Positions 34,218 through 46,467 of a stretch of 64,000 bases of DNA are shown here, piece after piece. Made by a program: the position numbers and the translations under genes. This stretch comes from Tremella fuciformis (Eukaryota; Basidiomycota; Tremellomycetes; Tremellales; Tremellaceae). The DNA lies in NCBI GenBank assembly GCA_032768795.1, contig CP136491.1:1302001-1366000 (forward strand). The letters run 5' to 3'. Position 1 is the first letter of the stretch; each line of letters starts with the position of its first letter. Below the pieces are notes generated by a model. It saw only the letters and a list, made by a program, of their open reading frames with translations. It ran no database searches and was not told the origin of the DNA.

Positions 34218-36706
34218 CTAGGGCGTGACTTGGGCTTTCACTTCGGTCCACTCTTCGCTCTCTTGCTCCATTGGCGAGTCTTGCAGAGCCTTGGCGCTTG
34301 CGTCATTGCTAGACGGGTCTGAGGCCTTTGGCGTGGTGCCGCTCACGTTGCGCTGGGGGTGCGGCCGGCGCTCTCCCGGCGGCCGTACGTTGCCGCAGCG
34401 ATCTTTGCCGTAGCTGATGGCGAGATCGGCGTAATCAGGGTTCGCCTTGATGCCTTCGACGGCCTTGATGGCAGAAGCGATCGAAGCGCTGCGCGTCAGC
34501 TAACGTCGCAAATTTCTGGCCAGCTGACTCACAAATTGACGAATGCACAGTTTTTCTCTGACAAAAAGTTGATCTGCTCAATGTCGCCAAAGCCCTCAAA
34601 GTCTTCACGTAGCTTATCCGCGGTGTATTCTTCAAAATCGGGTATCTTGCCAATGTAGACGTTCCTGCATGCGCCCGCTTCGATATGCCTCTGCAAGTCC
34701 TCTGGCATGTTGTCGGAGGACTTTGCCCAGCCGACGTTGAGGCGATGCTGGTGAATGGTGAGATTGGTGCCACGAGCGTACTCAAAGAACATTCGCGCAG
34801 CAGCGGGGTCAACAAAAGTCACAAACGCGACATTCTTGTCTCGCAGGAAACGTATTTGTTGAAGGATACCTGCGCGGATGTTGTTGCAGAGGTCCTCGTA
34901 TGTCGTCTCTGGGGCGAGATTGCCGAGGTATACCGTGCGGATATTGTGTCCAGTCAATGGCTCGCGGTGTTGAGCAAAGATGGGACTGGCGACATTGGCG
35001 AAGAGTGGAGAGGAGAAAAGGTTTGGTGTGCCAAAATCGGTTCCAGGTAGTTGCGGGGATTGTGGGAACGCCATGAAAGGGGAACCCGGCATACCAGCGA
35101 TATGAGAACCCATGAGAGCTTGCACGGCGGTCTGTTGCGCTTGTTGCACGGCGGCCTGCTGAGCTTTGGGGACATATGCGCAGCGGTCCTGAATTGTTAG
35201 CGGACGCAGGGCGGGGCGGAGGGTCGCTCACCTTGCCATAATTGACTGGCTTGCCCTCCCACCCAGCGCGCTTCGGCAGCTCCGCAACGACCTAGGTATG
35301 AGTTGTCACTCTGCGTGACATCCTCCGACTCACCTTCATGGCGACGGCGATGCTCAAGAAGTGAATGAAGCCACAATTTTTGTCGCGGACAACTTTGACT
35401 TGGTCTATCGGGCCGAACTCTCGACTAAAGTAGTCGCGCAGTGTTGCCTCATTCTCATTCTCGTCCAGCTTGCCGATGTAGACATTCCGAGTGGCGTGGC
35501 TGTCGCGCACGGCGACGGCGATGGGCGGGGACAGGTGAGACTCCTGACCCCAGCCGATGCGCAGGGCCTGTCCGTGGAGGGCAAGACGCTTCACTTGGGC
35601 ATCGGCGTGGAATGCTGCTGCCGTTGCGCCGTTGAGGAATGAGATGAAAACGCAAGACTTTTCCTTGACGAGATGAACGCGTTCGATCGGACCGAACCGT
35701 ACGAGATTCAGCAGCTCGTCAACAGAGGCATCTGATCGTGAGCGTGTCTGCGATACGAGGGCACAGAAGCTCACCTGGAGGGAGCGCTCCGACGTATACG
35801 GTCCGGCCGGTCGAGTTGCCCGCCAAAGCCGCGGTGGCCGCGGCAGCCGCCGCTGCTGGCCCATAGTTTCCGGTCATTTCGTGCGGGTTGAGAAGAGGGG
35901 AGAGAAGTTCCTGCACGGGCGAGCTCTGCCAATCAGCCTCCGCGAGAGAGGTGTCGTTTGGGAAACTGACCAAGAGCTGCGGGCTGAACGCGAATGGCGA
36001 CATGGGCGTGAATCCTGGTGTCATGGCAGAGAATGGCGAGTTGGGGAGAGACGGAAGCCCAACGTTGGGCATCACACTCGAGTGGGAGATGGGCGGAGTC
36101 TGCATGGCGCTGAAGGGAAGCGCGCCAGCTCCGCCAATACCACCCAGCCCGGGGAGGGCGCTTAGAGGCTGCTGCGGGACGCCCGGGACGTACTCGATGT
36201 TGTTGTTCTCGCGGCCGTAAGCCAGGGGGCGCGGCTTCTTCTGGAATGCCGTCATGCCCGCCGGCGCCGAGCTGGGGACCGCGTCGAGCGCCGAGATGGG
36301 GTCGATCGTGGGGTGCAGACCGTTGAGGGGGTTGGAGGGCAGGGAAGAGGTGTCAAACCCGCGCTGGACGATCAGCTCTGATCAGACACATGATGGCCAT
36401 GGACGACAAGTGTCCGATCACCAGACCCGATGTGGGGCAGTGACTAGCCTCGGCTTGGGGCAAAGGAGGGGCGAAGCGAGCGGGACGCACCTTCATATCG
36501 TCGGCGGCGAGCTGGCCTTGGCCGAGGAGCTCGAATGGTGATGCGAACGCCTGGAAGCGCGAGCTGGCGTTGAGGATGCCGCCGCCGGCGCCGCCCAGAC
36601 CGCCGTTCAGGCCCGCGCCCGCGCCGTTGCGCTGATGTCCGTGCCCCGGATCCGCGGATGAGGGCGAGTTGGCGGCGTTGGGCGAGATGGGATGGAGGGG
36701 AGCCAT
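34218..36706 (-). CDS. MRN1: Four-RRM RNA-binding protein, Mrn1/Nrd1-like
   Basis: A 733-residue protein from exons 36706-36491, 36375-35775, 35731-35334, 35291-35232, 35188-34533 and 34488-34218. It has four RRM domains, with RNP2 motifs RTVYVGAL (about residue 263), RNVYIGKL (about 350), RTVYLGNL (about 508) and RNVYIGKI (about 600). The conserved C-terminal ends of the second and fourth units read NYGKDRC and SYGKDRC, a hallmark of Mrn1 (budding yeast) and Nrd1 (fission yeast). The N-terminus is Gly/Ala/Pro-rich. These proteins bind and control mRNAs in stress granule and translational pathways. A short Ala tract, AAAAAAA, lies just before RRM1. The second exon acceptor is CAGAG. Confidence 0.88.
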
Positions 36707-37421
36707 GATACGCCAGAGCAGAGCACCACCAGGGGTGAGAAGGCGGAGGCGAAGGTGATCGGAGAGGGGGCGGAAGGGCAGAGGTCGAGTGTCACGAAGA
36801 GGAAAGAGGGGAGGCGAAGGGTGAGACGCCGAAAGACGAGAAGCAGGAATGCGCGCTGGGTGGGTCGTGAGACTGAAGGGGTTCTTGAAAGAAAGAGACC
36901 AGAGGCGAAAGATGTGAAAGTGACGAGGGCGAGTGAAGAGAAAGGGGACTGTATGTTGCAGACGGGAGGGATCACCTGCAATCAATGTCAGACATCTTTC
37001 CTCCAGAGACCCAGGGGGGAGGCCCTGGTACGACGGCCGACGACCACGACGGCGGCAACGGCGGCAGCGGCCATGTCGCGTCACCCATGCCCAAAGAAGC
37101 AGGACTCACGCGTCTCCGTCTCGATCTGGAACAGGTGAACGACAAGGCGCAGATGTACGAATGAGGGAAGAAGAAGAAAGAGGAACAAAGTAGGTTGGGA
37201 GTGCTGCGATTCCCAAAGACACTCGCGCAGGGAGGAGGAACATTTCTGACGCGTCGCAGTCCGGCCAGACAGCGTCGATCCATTCACATACCAAACCCCT
37301 GCTTGGCTTACATCACTGACTCCGCTCGAGGCCATCGAACGATGGATATATGCCATGGGAATGCAGACACAGAGTGGCCGTGTGGTCATAAATACATGCA
37401 AAGACGGGAACGCCCAACGAC
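36707..37421. other. Intergenic with purine-rich leader
   Basis: 715 bp upstream of the Mrn1-like gene and downstream of eS1. The part next to the start codon is purine-rich on the + strand, so the mRNA leader would be strongly CU-rich. No gene is supported. Confidence 0.5.
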
Positions 37422-38624
37422 CTATACGGAAGCAAGAATCTCCGGCTCGACAAAGTCGCCACCCTTGACCACCTTGGCGCCAGTGTTGGCGTCAATGGCC
37501 TCGCCGTGGGTCTCGAGGAGCTTGGACATGTCCAATTTGGGTGTTTTGAGGATCTTTGCCTTTCGCACGTAGACGTTGTGGAGGGGGTAGATGCCCTGGA
37601 TGATCAGTACCGCGCCAAGGGTGTCGCGTGATCAACTGACTTTGCACGATTTCTCAATCTCGCGGCCAATCGATTCGGGGACAAACTTCTGCACCAGCTC
37701 CTTGAGATCGCTTCCCTCAGCCTCCCGACGCATGATCTCGACCATCTTTGCCCGGATCTCGCGGACCTGCGACGACTGGGCGTAGGTAGTCTTCTTGACC
37801 TGGTTGAATGCGCGCTTTGTGAAGCCGATGGAGAAGAGCCGGAGAACGTAGCCGTCGGTTGTCCGTACGTCGACAGATGCCTCGATCAGGGTTTGCCACT
37901 TGCGGACGATCGAACGGAGCTTGTCGGTGGTGAAGTCCATGCCGTAGAACGAGGTCAGGCAGTTCTTGCCCTGCACTGTCAGTTTGGATCTGGTTTCGTA
38001 CGCAAAGGACCGACCGAGATCTCCTCGACCCTCAGCTTGATCTTCCTGAAGCTCTGCTCCTGGTCGTTGTTGAGGTCGGCAAGGGAGAGCTCGATGACAC
38101 GGCCCTTGAGCGAGTCGTTGGCGTTCTCTGCACGATGTCAGCCATGTTCCAAGAGTAAGCTTTCATCCAGCCCTCCGCGCCATCCCCCGCACTCCTATGG
38201 TTGATTCTCCCGCACTTCCTCCCGGCGCCCTCGTCTACGCCAGTTCAGCAGCAGAAACTCCACTCACTCAAGCCCTGGGACCGGTTGACAAGAGTCTTGC
38301 CGGCATTTCGGACCTCGAAGAAGGACGGCGCCTTGATGTCGTACCAGTCTGCATATCCAATCCAACATTCCCAGCAACAGAAAAGAAGCGAGTAGAATCG
38401 TGTGCGGTAGAATGCGGTGGGGGAGGCGGTCGATGAACGAGAGGATAGCGTCAGCTCATATGCCTATTCTCCCGCACGATCATCAAACGCACCCTTCCTG
38501 GTGAAGGGGTCGACGACCTTCTTCTTAATCCCCTTCTTCCCTTTGCTCAAGCGCTTGTTCTTGCCGACAGCCCTGCAAACATCAGCAACCTGCACATTGA
38601 CCTAGACGGTCGGCCTGCTCACAT
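37422..38624 (-). CDS. RPS1: 40S ribosomal protein eS1 (S3Ae)
   Basis: A 259-residue ribosomal protein with coding exons 38624-38623, 38572-38493, 38348-38268, 38127-38015, 37970-37641 and 37595-37422. It is diagnosed by [79 protein letters not shown] and [22 protein letters not shown]. The start codon itself is interrupted: AT in the first exon joins G after a GTGAGC...TTTGCAG intron to give M-A-V-G-K-N-K. The exon 4/5 junction has two possible readings (EISGKN, or EISVVQGKN using a different donor and acceptor); I chose the one that matches family length. Confidence 0.93.
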
Positions 38625-38950
38625 CTTGAATGTCTAGAGAAGAAAATGCGCCCAGCGCCATTCTTCAATTGAGGGCCGCCAGCCAGCGGCCAGCCCAGCC
38701 AGCGGAAGCAGATGAGAGCTGAATCATATCGCCGAAGTCAGTGGCACCTTAAAGCCGATTGTCAAAATCCTTATCTCCGACCGCTAAATGCAATGAATGC
38801 AGAGTGGCGCGGGCGGGAGTGGCAAAAAAATCATGCATTCATCATTCAGAACCCCAGTCGACCTCGGCACGCTGCATTTGCGGTATGGACAGAGGTAGAG
38901 CAGACCTTTGGTACCCGTTCACAGCATGCACAGTCCCCCAATCTCACACC
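38625..38950. other. Intergenic, no feature seen
   Basis: 326 bp upstream of eS1 and downstream of the Pumilio gene; it contains the untranslated part of eS1 exon 1. Nothing else was seen. Confidence 0.5.
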
Positions 38951-41287
38951 TCACTTCAGTAGCTCGTCCAACGCCTTGTTCTCATCGCCCCTGCTGCCTG
39001 GAGAAGTTGCCGTGTCCGCACGAGAAGCGTGAATCGACCGCGGCGATCGAGGCGTCTCCACTGCACTCTCTGAAGAGCTGGGCTGGGGAGAGGCGAGTAG
39101 GTCGTTGCCTTCGGAGTCGTACTGGTTGATCCGCTGCTCCAGTCGTTTGCCTACCGGTGTATGGCGGACTGTCTGCATGAGTGGGCGGATGATATCCAGC
39201 ATCTGCGGTGAGCACACAATAGAGCAGGGAGAGGAGACGTACGATCAATCGCTGAGGCTTTTCGGCCCGAGAGAGCGCAGTCTGTATATCAGCGCTCGCT
39301 CACACGTTTCTGAAGTGCCTCACCTGCACAGGGAAGTTGCCAAACTGGTCACGGAGCAGGCTTGGGATCTCACTCGTCCCGTCTGACTTGAGACCGATGA
39401 TGCGATCGACGATGAATCTGCGATCCTCATTCGAGCCGAAAGTAAGAGCTTTCTCAATGACATTGGACGCGAATTTGTGTTTGCACACTGTGATCAACAT
39501 GGACCGGAGCTCGCCGGAGACTTGAGACTCACTTTCCTGAATCTGGGGCAAGAGTTTTTCGATGATCTTGTGGCGATCGTCCGAGGTACCCTTCTCGATC
39601 ACACTTTGAACAACATAGTCTAAACATAATGAGCTGGGTCGAGGCACGGGGGATGAGAGACCTACTGCCGAACTGGTCCATGGTGAAGCGGACAGCATAC
39701 AAATGCAGCTCGTCAATCAGGTTTCGAATTCGTTCTGGCGGGATGCATTCAAAGGCCCTTTGCAGCACTCGGCAGCCGTACGCATGGGTCCCAAGCTCGA
39801 GGATGTTACCGACAAACGCCTGCAGGACAAAGTCGGGCGGGTCAAGGGCAATCATACGCTATTGGTCAACTGGATGCTGTCCATGTCGCCAGAGGCAACA
39901 CACCTGGATGACATGGTTTGCGTTGCTCGACTTGACGCATTCAATGACGCAAGGCCTCAACTCTTCTACAAGTATAACGCGTTGCTCGGCGCGCACATGC
40001 TCGAAAGCCTTTTGCACAACCTGCGGTCAAACTCACACTCTCGTCGCCCGTCCACTTACTCGACAGCCATACATCTGCATGGACAGCTGCAGGACGTGGC
40101 CCTCCATGCGCTTTCCCAGGGTGGCCTTTTCTTCTTGGTTGCAGACTTCGAACAGCTTTTGGATCACGTAGTTGCCAAAGACATCGGTCATGAGCTGGTA
40201 CAGATTCGGGTCGATTTCTTCGAGGAGTTCGCGTCGCCCCGCGTCAGAAGTCAAGCTCAGCTCTTGCTGGATGAAGCGAGAGCCGTGTTGATCTCCGCAA
40301 AAGGCAACGATGTGGCCCTTGATTTCCTGCCTGTCAGCTTTGTTGGGATGCGGCGAACGTACGGAAAGATGCCACTGCCTGGTGGCTTTTGACAAGCGAT
40401 AGTCTTCGAGAATGGCGTCGCGCGAATCAACGTCCCGTCGCATCCACGGTCGAGTCGACATGCTCATGGGCGTGTAAGGCGTGTGCACATAATTTGGGGG
40501 CGTCACGTACTGCGCCTGCGGCGTCATTGGCGCGGCATTGTGCATGAATTGTCCGTGCGTCGGCGAATTGAAACCTTGATTCTGACCATAAGCCTGCATC
40601 GGCTGGCCGAATCGGTTCATTGGCTGGGCCGCGTTGAAGGTCGCAGTGCCCTTCTCGTCAGCCACCTTTTACCTTGACCTCGGATGTGTCCACGCTCACC
40701 GACAGTCGCCTTCGGTCGCCTTGATGACCGGCGTTGTAGCCCCTCCCTGCCTGCTGCTCGGGCCAGTTCTGGTACTGACCCCTGGGGGACAGGGTTGGGT
40801 CGGCCATCTGTGGGCTGCCGAGTCCCGGACGGTAGGTGTTGGACTTGCCCGTGCCCATCGGGCGGTTCGACACCGGCGTTGGGTAGCCCGTCTGCAAGAT
40901 GGATCCCGGCTGACGGTCTGCCGGCACTGCGGCTGCAGTCTGGAGAGACTGGAAAGTGTCGCCATAGGTCTCGTAGCCCCCCATGGCAGGCATCTGCTGG
41001 GGCAGATCGGGTGGCGGCCCGCCGTAGGGGTAGTTTGATGAGGGTTGCGTGACGATGCCCGACGTGAAAGGAGCCTCGTACGGGTTGCCGGCGCCGTAGT
41101 ACTGGCCGTACTGCGTCGGGTCCGCGTACGGGTTGAATGACTGCTGAGCACGGGGCGTGGTGGCGGCATATGCGCCGGCAGGGCTTGCAGGGTATTGTTC
41201 GTCGACACCGATGCCGAGTGAGCCAAAGCGAGCCGCGAGATCAGCCGACACGTCACCGCCGCCATGCGGCGACTGGGGCGACGACAT
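38951..41287 (-). CDS. Pumilio-family (PUF) RNA-binding protein
   Basis: A 664-residue post-transcriptional regulator from exons 41287-40673, 40623-40363, 40326-40060, 40020-39904, 39858-39666, 39619-39533, 39487-39324, 39281-39243 and 39202-38951. A disordered Gln/Pro/Tyr-rich N-terminus leads into PUF repeats starting about residue 290: IKGHIVAFCGDQHGSRFIQQ, DVFGNYVIQKLFE, QMYGCRVVQKAFE, SNANHVIQ, HAYGCRVLQRAFE, DQFGNYVVQSVIE, HKFASNVIEKAL, DQFGNFPVQ. Most repeats carry recognisable base-contacting triplets. The arrangement resembles Puf3/Pumilio, which bind UGUANAUA elements in 3' UTRs of mitochondrial-function mRNAs; that target preference is not shown here. The Ser-rich tail after residue 600 lies outside the domain. 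Confidence 0.9.
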
Positions 41288-44200
41288 GGTGAGGTGCGGT
41301 GGCGAGATCAGATGGTATGTCCAGGCGAACCAAGGGTATCTGGTGAGCGACGGCGACGATCGAGCCGAAGGACGAGTGGATCGATGTGCAGAGCGTTTGT
41401 TGACAGTATTGGATGGCGGCGGAGGCGGTGTGGGGGGCGAGTGGTCGAGAAGTATGAGACTGGGTCAAGATCAGATCAAGATCAGATCGGCCCACACTCC
41501 CTTTTGTGTCGCTCGCTGCAGAGTAGAGCCGAAAGAAAGGGGTAAACAACGAGGAGATCTCCCGGGCTCTTACAGCAAGAGGGCGTGTCGCGACAGGCTA
41601 GCTTGCACAAGCAGAGAGGGAGACACAGGTGTAGGGGTTGTAGGCAATAAGAAATAGGGACTGTGCAGGAGAGAGAGAGCGGAAGAGCGCGGGAAGGATG
41701 GCACACGGTGGTGGTGGGCTGGAAGAGGGGAGAGGAAGGTGTTCCGGGGTGGTCCAAAAGAAGCGCGAAGCCGAAAGAAGAAGGCCAGTCAAGAAGGAGG
41801 GGTGGGGGATGGGGGATGAGGCAAGGTAGGATTGCGAATTCGGGCCCCTCGGTCTCCCTTGACCGCTCGTACTCGACGTCGTTTCTATAGCCTGCTTGGC
41901 CGCCGTCGTCCCGGTCAACCACACACGAGGCGGGCGGGCGGGCGTGCGGGCGTACGTACGTGCGCGCGTGGGGATTAACGAGGGGTTGGGCAGGAGATCA
42001 AGGCTCGAGCCGGTCCGGCCTTGTCAGAGTTTCGATGGGTCAGAGAAAAAAAAAGACACAGCGGTGGGCAGAGGGGGAGAAAGAGAGAGGGAGGGGGAGA
42101 GAAATGGTCCAAGCGCGGCAACACGAGGCCCAAAGGAGGGAGTTCGGTGATGGATCGAGGTAACGAGGAGGGCGCTAGCGTTGGAACGAGTCAGATCCCG
42201 GGATAAACAAGGGGAGGAGGGCGGATCAGACCAGGGGGAGGACAGGGGGATTGAGGCGTGAGAGCAGAGGAAGCACAGACAGAGGAACAGTCGAGAGAGC
42301 GCATCAGCAATTCCTCGTCAGCCAAGGACACATCAGCGCTCATGCAGTCCAGAGCACGAGTCGGGTGGCCAAGCAGCGACCCGCTCCCATAGTCACTCTT
42401 GCCTGTCCCTGGGGCACAACCTATCCAGAGCGACCGCATTGGACAGCAGACACGCCCAGAACCGGTCGCGTCTGTCTGTCGAGCGGCGTGGTGGGCGGAC
42501 GTCCTTTGACAGGCCCCACGTTGCGTGCGGCAAAGGTGATCGAGATCGGGGTTATCATGACGTGGCAGTGAGGCGGTAAAGGACACAGACAGAGGCAAAG
42601 GCAACGGCAATAGCAACCGAAGTAAGGGGTGGAAGAGGCACAGACACGGAAATGGCTCAAACAGACGGGATGATCGACAACAGCTTCCGCTGGAGGTCGT
42701 ATCCCACTCCGCACCTCGCCGAGATCACATGTCGTCCAGGGTGAAGAGGCGGGCACGGAAGCTAGGGAAGGGTGGGTGGACGAGCCAAAACTCTGAACAG
42801 AGGAGCGAGGCCAGTGCTCACCTTGACGGTTCGAGCTGCAAGGCGCCCCCATCGTGGACAACATACTGTTCCAGCGCTGTCATGACGTGTTGAAGTGCGC
42901 CGAGACTTTTATTTGTCGAAGAACCCGGTCTAGACTGTCACAATTTCTCGTTTGATGAACCGGCCGGTCGGGTGGCGAGGCCGGGGCAAGGTCGTTAGGG
43001 AGTCGCAAGTCGAGATACGTTGAACGGGAACAAGAAGTATGCACAGAGTGTCAGAGCTCGACGAGAAGAACTTAGTCGCTGGTGTCAAGAGTCAAAGTCA
43101 AAGTCAGCAATCAAACCTGTCAACCCCATCAGCGCAGCCCCCGTGGCAGCCGTGCGGTCCGATTGATCCTTTCGACCCTCCCCCATTTTCCCGGGCGTTC
43201 GGATCAGAGGCTTCTCGTGCAGCAACATTGGCCGAGCCGTCAGAAAGGGGGAAGCTCGCCACAGGTGAATGGGGATTGGAGGTGAAGGGGTTCGTTTATC
43301 TGAAGATCAAAGAACATCTCGGTGCTGCTCTCGTGCCCAGTCCGCGGTGCAGTGAGATCTAGCGCCATCAATGGCTCCGTGCCCCGTGTCCGGATGCCCG
43401 CGACCGTCACGCTCAAGCGCGACGCGGGCCGAGACAGCAGCCAGGCGTTTTGTGGCGAGCAAGGACGTTGCGGTTGGCGGCATGTCAAGGGGGTCTTGTA
43501 GAGATAGGTGCGGGAGGTATGGACGGCTCTGCATGAGATTGTGATTGCCTGGTTGACTCTGCCGAAGCTTCTATTGCCGATCCGAGCGCGAGATGGCGGG
43601 AAATGGAAGGAATAACGCTTTGATCGCCAGGGACGAAGGCCTCCTCTTCTCCTTCTCTGATGCCTGCCAGCCGGGGTCTCCCGGGTCTCGCCCCGCTACT
43701 TGATTGTGGTCTCGTAAGCACGTCTCGAGCACCAGGCAGTAGGTCGACGTTGCCACCGACTCCTCTTATTGACCGTTCAGTTCTTTTCGTCAGACAGATC
43801 AAGTGAAAGAATACGAAAACCGAAAGAAATGGGCGAGTCCCGAGCACTTGGTCGAGCTCTGCCGGCATCGGCCTGGTCGGCTGGCCTTTTTAAGGTGGCG
43901 CCTGCAGTCGTTGACTGTACTCTGAGCGGAAGATCCATGTACCAACTCGCTTTACTCGATCACCGAGCAGCGAGCTAGACGCCTGCAGATACAGCCGGCG
44001 CCATGCGAGACAACTCACATGCCACGCTCACCCCAGGCTCGTTTTCGAGCAAGCAGCACCCTTCACAGCGACTTGCTTGCTGAGGTCTGAGCAGAGCGGC
44101 CGCCGCCTCCGAAGCTTCCTGCCGTTCCAGCACGATACTTCGGCGACTCGCATTCGCGTTGCAAGTCGTAGACGCAAAGTGCGGCGCAGGCGGGGATGCC

Positions 44201-44579
44201 AATGCTCTCACCGCACGGGATGCTGCTGGGCTTTGTACTCAATTGCAGTTCCTCATCATTTGACTCGCAAGTCGGCGAAAGCAGCCCTAGTCTTTCGGCC
44301 CGAGCGGTGGACATAATTGATATGACTGGACTGGGCTTCGAGCGCAGGCGCACACATTGCAGATTGGACACCAAAGGACACGCTGGCCGCTTCGCCCAGA
44401 ACAGTCAAGGCCCCAATCGCCTTCGGACTTGATCCTCTCGAGCGAAGAGGCTGGATGTCAACAGCATCGAGAATCATAAGCAGCGCCGATATTCGCAAAC
44501 AAGGATCACGTCTGACCGACTGGACCTGGTAATCTGCATTGAGCATCTACAACATACGATTCTTCGAGTGATTCTATCG
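41288..44579. other. 3.3-kb stretch without a supportable gene
   Basis: Lies upstream of the Pumilio gene and downstream of HOB3. From about 41,560 to 42,300 the + strand is strongly purine-rich, so a leader of the Pumilio mRNA reading the other way would be CU-rich. At 41,930-41,975 there is a GGCGGGCG/GTGCGGGCGTACGTACGTGCGCGCG simple-sequence run. From 42,900 to 44,570 several short open frames occur on both strands, but none resembles a known family or splices coherently by eye. A long 5' leader, a noncoding RNA or an unrecognised gene all remain possible. Confidence 0.45.
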
Positions 44580-45795
44580 CTAAGGCCCAAAGATGGACAA
44601 CTCGCGCATCTCCTCCAACACACCTTCGACTTGTCCGTCCAGCTGCCCATTGGCATACTCATCCCGGATGTTGTCGGCGAAATATCTGAACACTCAGCAT
44701 GCAGCTCGACCATGAATATGTCCCGCCGACCTTTGGACCCCAGAGAGCTTCTCGTAGCCCTCCTCAGCAAAGCGGAGTTGACAGCGCACCATCGCCTCGA
44801 ATGAGGGATCCAGATACGCTGCTCGTCAACGCATGCCCTTTTTGGAGTACAGAGACGTACGTATGCGGAGATCGAGCAGCATTGGAAGTTCCGAGATGAG
44901 CTGGTCGTTGAGAAGGTTGAAAATATCCCGAGCCTCGTCGTGCTCAGTCTGCGCTCTGGGTAGTTTGGTAGTATCGTCAGATGGCTTCTCCACGAGCTTC
45001 TTCATCTTCGCCCGAGCGGCGTCGTAGTCGACCATCTTCCCGGTCAGCTCCACCGCCAAATATGCACATATGACCTGCTTTGTGGTTCCTCTTCGTGATC
45101 GCGGCGTTGATCGTGGTGTAGTACGAATTGAGCTTGCCAACGGGTTCAAGCACGGTGGCCCTGAATGGAGCATCCTGGCTATCAGAAGGGGTCACCGCTT
45201 GACTAGATTGTACTGACCAGATCTCTGCCAACGCCTGCGTCGAGCTCGTCGACGGCAGATTTGTATGCGTGACCCGCCATTGCACCCTGGGCGTGAGTCT
45301 CCGATTCATCGGGCTTGACAAAGACATACATCACTCGTGCGGTCCGCAGTGTAGAATAGAGCGACCGTCTCCGCTATCCGAGTCTGCGACGAAGACATGG
45401 CTTCCAGTCAGCCGTCGTCGCATCAGCTGTATCAGGACAGACCGCGCATCGAATCGAGATACGTCTTGGCCTCTTTCTGGAGATTGTTGGTCTCCTTCTC
45501 CATACTGGCTGTCAGCTCGGCGAGCGACTCTCGACCTTGAAAGCGTACGTTCGGTATCGCCCCTCCTCTTCGGCAAATTCGCGGTCGACGGTACGGTCCA
45601 CCTGACCGGTCTTCTGCATCAGAGTCGTCCCCGCGCGGGACGCCGCCTTCTTGAACCTATGCAGTCAGCAACCGGACGCAGGTGTACAGGCTGACAAGGC
45701 CTCGGCCGAACTGCAGCGAGGTGTACGAGATACTGACCCTCCCCTGGATGGTCAGCGATGGTCATGCAAGCTATCGCGATCACGTACCAGGACAT
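44580..45795 (-). CDS. HOB3: BAR-domain protein Hob3/Rvs161
   Basis: A 260-residue amphiphysin-type BAR protein that bends membrane at endocytic and polarity sites. Exons are 45795-45788, 45656-45549, 45504-45443, 45400-45330, 45286-45218, 45174-45079, 45035-44861, 44818-44731 and 44685-44580. It starts MSWFKKAASRAGTTLMQKTG, with the Trp codon split by the first intron, so exon 1 has only 8 coding bases. Core segments are VALFY, LEPVGKLNSYY, MVDYDAARAKMKKL, ELPMLLDLRIPYLDPSFEAMVR and LRFAEEGY. It stops without an SH3 domain, which separates it from Rvs167. The intron at 45036-45078 has a GC donor (ACAAA/GCAGGT); a nearby GT would put the BAR core out of frame. Its upstream region is cut by the nested transposon only 83 bp from the start codon. 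Confidence 0.9.
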
Positions 45796-45878
45796 GCTGC
45801 CGAGTTTCTGGCGGATATGCGAGTGTCGTCTGTACGCACGCGACGGCGAAGAAGCAAAGAGGATGCAACAAAGCAATA

Positions 45879-45908
45879 CTCGTCGGCGACATTGGTATGA
45901 ATGTGGCA
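45879..45908. repeat. Left terminal inverted repeat of the Tc1/mariner element
   Basis: 30 bp starting CTCGTCGGCGACATTGG directly after TA. It pairs with the complement of 55204-55233 apart from one base (G here, A in the other copy). Confidence 0.92.
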
Positions 45909-46467
45909 CCCCGCCGGCGCGCTTACTCACACCTCTTCTTCTGTCTATCTTCCCTTGTTATGCATGCAATACTCAAGGTAGGCTCGTGAGACTTTGTACG
46001 ATCATGCATTGGGGTATGATGAATGTATAACCGAGCTAGAATCGCGTGTGGCCGCCTTTAGCTGCAACGACAGCTTTCCTCCTCTCCTCCATCCCTCCAA
46101 GCACCCTATCGATTGTTCCCTGGTCTAACTGCTCCCAAACCATCTGTATCTGCTCCCATAACTTGTCGAGAGTCGAGGCAACGGGCCTAAGCTTCGATAC
46201 TCGCCGCTTCAGGATACCCCAAAGCGGTTCAATGGCATTGAGGTCTGGTGAATTGGGCGGATGAAAAAGCTGCTTGATGTGCAGCTCCTCTCTTGCTTGT
46301 TGTGCGAGGTGAGATCGATGCGGACCAGCTCCATCTTCTAGGGTCATGACGCCTTGTACCCCCTCCCTTCTCAGCTCGGAGCAGTACCCCGCCAGGCGAC
46401 CCTCAAGGACGTAGTTGACGTAGGCAAACCGGTCAATCGTTTTGACAGGATCTTTGTGGTTGACATT

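Noticed and set aside
40650..40680. A frameshift in the Pumilio gene near residue 205
   Set aside because: A 49-nt GT-AG intron (40624-40672) joins the two frames cleanly.
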